From: Pseudomonas sp. BGI-2
GTDB taxonomy: Bacteria; Pseudomonadota; Gammaproteobacteria; Pseudomonadales; Pseudomonadaceae
DNA length: 64,000 nucleotides
Direction of reading: 5' to 3'
NCBI RefSeq assembly: GCF_004310295.1
Contig: NZ_SISB01000009.1
Location: 83,255 to 147,254, forward strand
A program made the translations under genes and the position numbers. The notes under the pieces were generated by a model. That model made no database searches, was not told the DNA's origin, and saw only the letters and a program-made list of their open reading frames with translations. Positions 58,731 to 64,000 of this stretch are shown here, in pieces (the stretch's first letter is position 1; each line of letters begins with the position of its first letter).

Positions 58731-59942
58731 ATGAATGAAACCACAGCGGGCCCGTTGGCCTGGGTCAATGGCAGCGATGCCCCGGAAAAGACCGAAATCA
58801 ATCTTGGCTTCATGGCCCTGAGTGACTGTGCCTCGGTAGTGGTCGCGGCCACGCAGGGTTTCGCGCAGCCTTACGGCCTGACCCTGAACCTCAAGCGCCA
58901 GTCATCCTGGGCCAACCTGCGGGACAAACTGGTCAGCGGCGAACTCGACGCCGCCCACAGCCTGTACGGTCTGATTTACGCCGTGCACCTGGGCATCGGC
59001 GGCGTCGCGTCCACCGACATGGCGGTGCTCATGGGCCTGAACCAGAACGGCCAGAGCATCAACCTTTCTCACGGCTTGCAAGCGTTGGGGGTGACCAGTC
59101 CTGAAGCACTGGACCGGCACGTGCACCAAAGTCGCCCAAAACTGACCTTCGCCCAGACATTTCCCACCGGCACTCATGCCATGTGGCTGTATTACTGGCT
59201 CGCGAGCCAGGGCATTCATCCGTTGCAGGACGTCGACAGTGTGGTGGTGCCGCCGCCACAGATGGTCGCGCACCTGCAAGCCGGGCGCATCAATGGCTTC
59301 TGCGTCGGCGAGCCGTGGTCCGCCAGCGCGGTGAAGCAGAATCTGGGCTTCACGATGGCGACGAGCCAGACCATCTGGCCCGATCACCCGGAAAAAGTCC
59401 TCGGTTGCACCCGCGCCTTTGTCGAGCAATATCCCAACACCGCCCGGGCGCTGGTGATGGCGATCCTCGAAGCCAGTCGCTTCATCGAGGACAGCAGCGA
59501 AAACCGTCGCAGCACCGCGAAGCTGTTGAGCGCGCCCGAATACCTCGATGCGCCGCTCGATTGCATCGAACCGCGCTTGCTCGGCGACTACGCCGACGGC
59601 CTCGGCAATCGCTGGCAAGACCAGCACGCGCTACGTTTCCATGCGGGCGGCGAGGTCAACCTGCCGTACTTGTCCGACGGCATATGGTTCATGACCCAGT
59701 TCCGCCGTTGGGGCTTGTTGCGCGACGACCCGGATTACCTCGGCGTGGCCCGTCAGGTCCAGCAACTAGACGTGTACCGTGAGGCCGCCAGCGCAGTCGG
59801 TGTTGCCGCCGGGAGCCAGGAGATGCGCAGCAGCCAGTTGATCGACGGCATAATCTGGGACGGCTCGGACCCGACCGGTTATGCCCGCAGTTTCAAGCTG
59901 CACGCCATGAGCGAAAGCTCCCCCATTCTCGCCAGCCGCTGA
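58731..59942 (+). CDS. nasS: Nitrate/nitrite sensor NasS (NrtA-like, cytoplasmic)
   Basis: A 403-residue periplasmic-binding-protein fold of the NrtA/CmpA family but without a signal peptide, the mark of NasS. Blocks include INLGFMALSDCASVVVAATQ, LDAAHSLYGLIYAVHLGIGG, FPTGTHAMWLYYWLASQGIH and INGFCVGEPWSASAVKQNLG. The start has GGAAGG nine bases upstream. In known NasS/NasT pairs NasS holds NasT inactive until nitrate or nitrite binds. nasT follows after 15 bases. Confidence 0.93.
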   Translation: MNETTAGPLAWVNGSDAPEKTEINLGFMALSDCASVVVAATQGFAQPYGLTLNLKRQSSWANLRDKLVSGELDAAHSLYGLIYAVHLGIGGVASTDMAVLMGLNQNGQSINLSHGLQALGVTSPEALDRHVHQSRPKLTFAQTFPTGTHAMWLYYWLASQGIHPLQDVDSVVVPPPQMVAHLQAGRINGFCVGEPWSASAVKQNLGFTMATSQTIWPDHPEKVLGCTRAFVEQYPNTARALVMAILEASRFIEDSSENRRSTAKLLSAPEYLDAPLDCIEPRLLGDYADGLGNRWQDQHALRFHAGGEVNLPYLSDGIWFMTQFRRWGLLRDDPDYLGVARQVQQLDVYREAASAVGVAAGSQEMRSSQLIDGIIWDGSDPTGYARSFKLHAMSESSPILASR

Positions 59943-59957
59943 CAGGAGACTGCGAAT

Positions 59958-60533
59958 ATGTTGCGTATCCTGCTGATCAACGACACCGCGAAGAAAGTCG
60001 GTCGCCTGAAAGCGGCCCTGACCGAAGCCGGGTTTGAAGTGATCGACGAATCCGGTCTGACCATCGACCTGCCCGCGCGCGTCGAAACGGTGCGTCCGGA
60101 CGTGATCCTGATCGATACCGAGTCACCGAGCCGCGATGTGATGGAGCAAGTGGTGCTGGTGTCCCGCGACCAGCCGCGGCCGATTGTGATGTTTACCGAC
60201 GAACATGACCCCGATGTGATGCGCCAGGCAATCAAGTCCGGGGTCAGCGCCTACATCGTCGAAGGCATTCACGCACAACGCTTGCAGCCGATTCTCGACG
60301 TGGCCATGGCACGCTTTGAAAGCGATCAGGCCCTGCGCGCCCAGCTGAACGCCCGCGACCAGCAACTGGCCGAGCGCAAGCGCATCGAGCTGGCCAAGGG
60401 GCTGCTGATGAAAATGAAGGACTGCAACGAGGAAGAGGCCTACACCCTGATGCGCCGCCAGGCCATGAGCCGGCAGCAGAAGCTGATTCAGGTGGCGGAG
60501 CAGATTATTGCCATGAGTGAGTTGCTTGGCTGA
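59958..60533 (+). CDS. nasT: ANTAR-domain antiterminator NasT
   Basis: A 191-residue response regulator. A receiver-like domain (1-120) keeps LIDTESPSRD at the phospho-Asp position. The ANTAR RNA-binding domain (about 130-188: RDQQLAERKRIELAKGLLMK ... RQQKLIQVAEQIIAMSEL) ends the protein. NasT binds tandem hexaloop hairpins in nitrate-assimilation leaders and prevents termination; such a leader lies 190 bases downstream. Confidence 0.95.
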   Translation: MLRILLINDTAKKVGRLKAALTEAGFEVIDESGLTIDLPARVETVRPDVILIDTESPSRDVMEQVVLVSRDQPRPIVMFTDEHDPDVMRQAIKSGVSAYIVEGIHAQRLQPILDVAMARFESDQALRAQLNARDQQLAERKRIELAKGLLMKMKDCNEEEAYTLMRRQAMSRQQKLIQVAEQIIAMSELLG

Positions 60534-60555
60534 AGCCTTGCGGAGCCTGTGAAGA

Positions 60556-60668
60556 CGCCTTCGCGGGCAAGCCTCGCTCCTACAGGTTTTGCGGCGCCCA
60601 AACCATCTGAAGGCACCACAAAACCAGTAGGAGCGAGCGGTGCGGCGATCCGACTTGCCCGCGAAGGC
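60556..60668. repeat. Hybrid REP doublet
   Basis: Short-type left arm and long-type right arm with the CGGTGCGGCGATCCGACT insert, as at 49224-49310; 48-base centre. Lies between nasT and the nas promoter. Confidence 0.82.
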
Positions 60669-60689
60669 CGCAACTCGGTCTCCGGGTGT

Positions 60690-60705
60690 TGGCACAGATC
60701 TGGCT
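60690..60705 (+). promoter_or_regulatory. Sigma-54 promoter of the nitrate transporter operon
   Basis: TGGCAC-AGATC-TGGCT matches the -24/-12 pattern, with the invariant GG and GC exactly ten bases apart. The start would be near 60716, just before the first ANTAR hairpin. An NtrC site was not identified. Confidence 0.8.
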
Positions 60706-60719
60706 AAGTAATCCACACA

Positions 60720-60759
60720 GGTAACCAACGGCGGTTGCCCACCTACGACAAAGACGTCG
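60720..60759 (+). ncRNA. NasT-responsive (ANTAR) tandem hairpin leader
   Basis: Hairpin 1: GGTAACC-[AACGGC]-GGTTGCC (60720-60739), a 7-bp stem. Hairpin 2: CGAC-[AAAGAC]-GTCG (60746-60759), a 4-bp stem. Both six-base loops have A at position 1 and G at position 4, the ANTAR recognition pattern. The 3' arm of hairpin 2 is part of the terminator stem, so the two are mutually exclusive. Confidence 0.85.
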
Positions 60760-60802
60760 CTCACCTCATTTGCTCATGGCGAACCGGGTGGCGGCGTTTT
60801 TT
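60755..60802 (+). terminator. Leader terminator controlled by NasT
   Basis: CGTCGC-T-CACC (60755-60765) pairs with GGTG-GCGGCG (60787-60796) with one bulged T, followed by six T. It stands in the leader, 100 bases before the transporter start. Confidence 0.85.
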
Positions 60803-60903
60803 CGTTTTGGCCCCAGAGATCGGGGCCGGTGGTGCGGCCGAAGCGGCGCCCCACCTGCAAGCTCCTGACTCCTTCTCGAGACTCCCTACAGCTGAGGTGC
60901 GCG

Positions 60904-62115
60904 ATGAATTCAAGCTTCTGGAAATCCGGTCACAAGCCCACGTTGTTCGCAGCGTTCCTCTATTTCGACCTGAGTTTCATGGTCTGGTACCTGCTCGGCC
61001 CCTTGGCGGTGCAAATCGCCGCCGACCTGCACCTGACGACCCAACAGCGCGGGCTGGTGGTGGCCACGCCAATTCTGGCCGGTGCCGTGCTGCGCTTTGT
61101 CATGGGCTTGCTGGCTGATCGCCTGTCGCCGAAAACCGCCGGGCTGATCGGCCAGGTGATCGTTATCTGTGCGCTGTTCGGTGCCTGGAAACTCGGCATC
61201 CACAGCTACGAGCAAGCGCTGGTACTGGGCCTGTTCCTCGGCATGGCCGGTGCGTCGTTCGCCGTCGCGCTGCCGCTGGCCTCGCAGTGGTATCCGCCGC
61301 AGCATCAAGGCAAGGCCCTGGGCATCGCCGGTGCCGGTAACTCGGGGACAGTGCTCGCCGCATTGATCGCCCCGGTACTGGCGGCCGCAGTTGGCTGGAG
61401 CAACGTGTTCGGTTTCGCCCTGATCCCGCTGATCCTGACCATTATCGTTTTCGCCTGGCTGGCCAAAAACGCCCCTGAGCGGCCGAAAGCCAAGTCCATG
61501 TCCGACTACTTAAAGGCATTGGGCGACCGCGACAGTTGGTGGTTCATGTTTTTCTACAGCGTGACCTTCGGCGGCTTCATCGGCCTTGCCAGCGCCCTGC
61601 CCGGCTACTTCAACGACCAATACGGCCTGAGCCCGGTGACCGCCGGCTACTACACCGCGGCTTGCGTGTTCGGTGGCAGCCTGATGCGTCCATTGGGCGG
61701 CGCGCTGGCGGACCGTTTCGGCGGTATCCGCACGTTGCTGGGCATGTACACGGTCGCAGCGGTCTGCATCGCGGCGGTGGGTTTCAATCTGCCGAGTTCC
61801 TACGCGGCACTGGCGCTTTTCGTCTGCACCATGCTCGGTCTGGGTGCGGGTAACGGTGCGGTTTTCCAACTGGTCCCGCAGCGTTTTCGTCGGGAGATCG
61901 GCGTGATGACCGGTTTGATCGGCATGGCCGGCGGCATCGGCGGCTTCGCACTCGCGGCGGGCATGGGCGCGATCAAGCAAAGCACCGGCAGCTATCAACT
62001 GGCCTTGTGGTTGTTCGCCAGCCTCGGCGTGCTCGCCTGGTTCGGCCTGCACGGGGTGAAACGTCGCTGGAGAACCACGTGGGGTTCGGCCGCTGTGACT
62101 GCTGCCCGGGTCTGA
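60904..62115 (+). CDS. Nitrate/nitrite MFS transporter (NarK/NasA type)
   Basis: A 403-residue major facilitator with 12 spans; start MNSSFWKSGHKPTLFAAFLY with GAGGTG upstream. Nitrate-porter signature regions are present in the N-half (LAVQIAADLHLTTQQRGLVV, GLFLGMAGASFAVALPLASQW) and C-half (GAGNGAVFQLVPQRFRREIG, with the conserved Arg in each half). It imports nitrate for assimilation. Seven bases separate it from the kinase/phosphatase gene. Name nasA or narK depends on convention. Confidence 0.93.
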   Translation: MNSSFWKSGHKPTLFAAFLYFDLSFMVWYLLGPLAVQIAADLHLTTQQRGLVVATPILAGAVLRFVMGLLADRLSPKTAGLIGQVIVICALFGAWKLGIHSYEQALVLGLFLGMAGASFAVALPLASQWYPPQHQGKALGIAGAGNSGTVLAALIAPVLAAAVGWSNVFGFALIPLILTIIVFAWLAKNAPERPKAKSMSDYLKALGDRDSWWFMFFYSVTFGGFIGLASALPGYFNDQYGLSPVTAGYYTAACVFGGSLMRPLGGALADRFGGIRTLLGMYTVAAVCIAAVGFNLPSSYAALALFVCTMLGLGAGNGAVFQLVPQRFRREIGVMTGLIGMAGGIGGFALAAGMGAIKQSTGSYQLALWLFASLGVLAWFGLHGVKRRWRTTWGSAAVTAARV

Positions 62116-62122
62116 GGCCTTA

Positions 62123-63793
62123 ATGAGCCTGCAACTGAGCTTTGCCGAAGCAAGCGCCATCGGCCCTCGCGAGGAAAACCAGGACGCCCTGCGCCTGGTC
62201 ACTCCGGCCCCGGCGCTGGCGGCGAGCAAGGGTTACCTGTTCGCCATCGCCGACGGGGTCAGCCAGTGCGCCGACGGCGGTCTTGCCGCCCGTTCGACCT
62301 TGCAGGCCCTGGCGCTGGACTACTACGCCACCCCGGAAACCTGGGGTGTCGCGCAAGCGCTGGATCGCCTGCTGTTGGCGCAAAATCGCTGGCTGCAGGC
62401 CAATGGCGGTGGGCAACCGCTGCTCACCACGGTCAGTGCCTTGGTCATGCGCGGTAGGCGTTTTACCTTGGCCCATGTGGGCGATTGCCGGGTTTATCGC
62501 TGGCACGCGGACACGTTGCAACGGGTCAGCGAGGATCACGTCTGGGATCAACCAGGCATGCAGCATGTGCTCAAACGGGCGCTGGGGCTCGACCAGCATT
62601 TGGTCCTGGATTTTCTCGATGGCGAGTTGCGATTAAACGAAAGCTTCGTGCTGCTCAGCGACGGTATCTGGGCCGTGTTGGGTGACACAGCCATTGCGGC
62701 AATTCTGCGCGATCAACCGGACCTGCACAGCGCTGCGCAAACCCTGGTCAGCGCAGCGCATCTGGCTGGCAGTCAGGACAATGCCAGTGCCCTGCTGGTG
62801 CGGGTCGATGCCCTCGGTGAAACGAGCATCGGCGATGCGCTGATTCATTTGCAGCAATGGCCCCTTCCACCCGCACTGAAACCGGGCCAGGTGTTCGAGG
62901 GTTGGCAGGTCGAAGGGATTCTTGGCCAGAGCCAGCAGTCGCTGCTCTATCGGGTTCGCGACAGCCAGCAACAACCCTGGCTGCTGAAAACCTTGCCCGG
63001 TGCGCTGCGCGACGATCACCTGGCCGGGCAGGCATTGCTGTCAGAGGAGTGGTTTCTCAAGCGTGTGGCCGGCCGGCATTTCCCTGAAGTTCATGCCGCC
63101 AGTCAGCGTCAGCATTTGTACTATGTGATGCGCGAACATTCCGGTTCTACCCTGGCGGAGCTGCACGAGCGGGTTGCAGCGATGCCGCTGGCGCAATGGC
63201 AGGATTTGGCCGAGCGCCTGCTGAAAGCCGTCGGCATGCTGCATCGCCGGCAGATTCTTCATCGCGACATCAAACCGGAAAACCTGTTGTTGGGCGACGA
63301 CGGCGAGTTGCGCCTGCTGGATTTCGGCCTCGCCTACTGCCCCGGTCTGTCTGAAGACCAGCCCACGACCCTGCCCGGAACACCGAGCTATATCGCGCCG
63401 GAAGCCTTTCGCGGTGACGCTCCGACTCCGCAGCAGGACTTGTATGCCGTCGGCGTGACCCTGTATTTCCTGCTGACCGGGCATTATCCCTACGGCGAAA
63501 TCGAAGCCTTCCAGCGTCCACGGTTTGGTGTGCCCGTCAGCGCCAGTCGTTATCGCCCCGACCTGCCGGACTGGATCGCCCAAAGCCTGGAGCGCGCGGT
63601 GGCGGCGGATCCGGTTCAGCGCTTTGAAACGGCGGAAGAATGGTTGTTGCTATTGGAACAGGGAGAGCGGCGCAGTTTGAGTGTGCGGCCTAGGCCGTTG
63701 CTGGAGCGCGAGCCGTTGAAGGTGTGGCGGACGTTGGCGTTGGTGATGATGGTGGTGAATCTGGTGCTGCTGGTTTTGCTGTTTCATAGCTGA
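62123..63793 (+). CDS. PP2C-type phosphatase fused to Ser/Thr protein kinase
   Basis: A 556-residue fusion. The N-terminal PP2C domain (about 1-235) has FAIADGVSQCADGGLAA, LAHVGDCRVYRW, LLSDGIW and SQDNASALLVR with metal-binding Asp. The kinase domain (about 260-510) has HRDIKPENLLL, DFGLAYCP and GTPSYIAPEAFRGD; the glycine-rich loop is weak but LLKTL offers a Lys. A C-terminal span (LALVMMVVNLVLLVLLFH) anchors it. Clearly cotranscribed with the nitrate transporter. Substrates are unknown. Confidence 0.93.
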   Translation: MSLQLSFAEASAIGPREENQDALRLVTPAPALAASKGYLFAIADGVSQCADGGLAARSTLQALALDYYATPETWGVAQALDRLLLAQNRWLQANGGGQPLLTTVSALVMRGRRFTLAHVGDCRVYRWHADTLQRVSEDHVWDQPGMQHVLKRALGLDQHLVLDFLDGELRLNESFVLLSDGIWAVLGDTAIAAILRDQPDLHSAAQTLVSAAHLAGSQDNASALLVRVDALGETSIGDALIHLQQWPLPPALKPGQVFEGWQVEGILGQSQQSLLYRVRDSQQQPWLLKTLPGALRDDHLAGQALLSEEWFLKRVAGRHFPEVHAASQRQHLYYVMREHSGSTLAELHERVAAMPLAQWQDLAERLLKAVGMLHRRQILHRDIKPENLLLGDDGELRLLDFGLAYCPGLSEDQPTTLPGTPSYIAPEAFRGDAPTPQQDLYAVGVTLYFLLTGHYPYGEIEAFQRPRFGVPVSASRYRPDLPDWIAQSLERAVAADPVQRFETAEEWLLLLEQGERRSLSVRPRPLLEREPLKVWRTLALVMMVVNLVLLVLLFHS

Positions 63794-63808
63794 CAGCGAG
63801 TCGCGCTC

Positions 63809-63883
63809 ATCGCGAGCAGGCTCACTCCCACAAGGGAGCTCCAGTGTCAGGGAGTCCAATGTAGGAGCGAGCCTGCTCGCGAT
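63809..63883. repeat. REP doublet (GTAGGAGCGAGCCTGCTCGCGAT family)
   Basis: Arms ATCGCGAGCAGGCTCACTCC and its complement (63861-63883) with a 29-base centre, after the kinase gene. Confidence 0.85.
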
Positions 63884-63951
63884 ATAGGTAGTCCGTTCCT
63901 TTCTCTTCCATACTGATATCGCTGGAAGTCAGTTGTCGGCGAGGAAGGAAC

Positions 63952-64000
63952 ATGCACCTGTGGGCTACGAATATGCTCGCGCAGCACTCGATGATTACGC
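63952..64000 (+). CDS. Possible start of a further gene (cut by window edge)
   Basis: ATG with GAGGAAGG four bases upstream opens a frame (MHLWATNMLAQHSMIT) to the window edge. It is too short to recognise; it does not look like the N-terminus of NirB, which might be expected next. Confidence 0.2.
   Translation, partial: MHLWATNMLAQHSMIT

Larger units (their letters stand above)
60534..60903. other. 370-base nas regulatory gap
   Basis: Contains a hybrid REP doublet (60556-60668), a sigma-54 promoter (60690-60705), tandem ANTAR hairpins and terminator (60720-60802), then a further GGCCCC/GGGGCC hairpin (60809-60827) before the transporter start. Confidence 0.85.

Overview
The window is a chromosomal segment of a fluorescent-type Pseudomonas (high GC, P. 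fluorescens group style). This rests on gene content and order (acn, aer, two ccoNOQP operons, ccoGHIS, hemN, anr, apt, recR, ybaB, dnaX, ligA, zipA, smc, xdhABC, guaD), which I recall as the order of the matching P. aeruginosa region, and on many GTAGGAGCGAGGCTTGCC-type REP palindromes between genes. No rRNA, tRNA, CRISPR array, prophage or insertion sequence was seen. One structural RNA, the SRP (4.5S) RNA, is present.

Layout. 1-4.8 kb: 3' end of aconitase, a CPBP membrane protease, the Aer aerotaxis receptor and an alpha/beta hydrolase. 4.9-20.8 kb: a microaerobic respiration island with two complete cbb3 oxidase operons, a Phd/VapC-type toxin-antitoxin pair inserted after the second, the assembly genes ccoG, ccoH, ccoI (copper ATPase) and ccoS, a TauE/DsbD-like membrane protein, hemN and the oxygen sensor anr. 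ANR boxes of decreasing quality lie before hemN (perfect), the first cco operon (very good, inside the divergent hydrolase gene), ccoG and the second cco operon. 20.9-27.4 kb: apt, an acyl-CoA dehydrogenase, recR, an NADPH oxidoreductase, ybaB and dnaX. 27.5-31.2 kb: a frameshifted periplasmic-binding-protein-like gene, a PAS-GGDEF-EAL protein, a small HTH regulator and the SRP RNA. 31.2-40.3 kb: a zinc metallopeptidase-like protein, ligA, zipA, smc and a GntR regulator two bases ahead of smc. 40.6-49.2 kb: purine catabolism (xdhABC, guaD), a second GntR regulator and a BenE-type transporter. 49.4-58.5 kb: yggL, dacB, a CHASE/PAS/GGDEF protein, rlmKL, rmf with a very structured leader, and pyrD. 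58.7-63.8 kb: nitrate assimilation control (nasS, nasT), a nitrate transporter behind a sigma-54 promoter and an ANTAR-type antitermination leader, and a PP2C phosphatase-Ser/Thr kinase fusion.

How it fits together. Anr controls low-oxygen respiration. The cco operons build the high-affinity oxidases, ccoGHIS supply copper and assembly, HemN makes haem without oxygen, and Aer steers the cell in oxygen gradients. The xdh/gua block breaks guanine down through xanthine to urate. In the nas block NasS (sensor) and NasT (ANTAR antiterminator) should act on the RNA leader of the nitrate transporter, where two AnnGnn hexaloop hairpins precede and overlap an intrinsic terminator. Eighteen REP-type palindromes of about four families occupy most intergenic gaps, including one triple-nested palindrome. 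The most rewarding places to look are the nas leader, the rmf leader, the ANR promoter set with its shared GTCGCACCC word, and the REP population.
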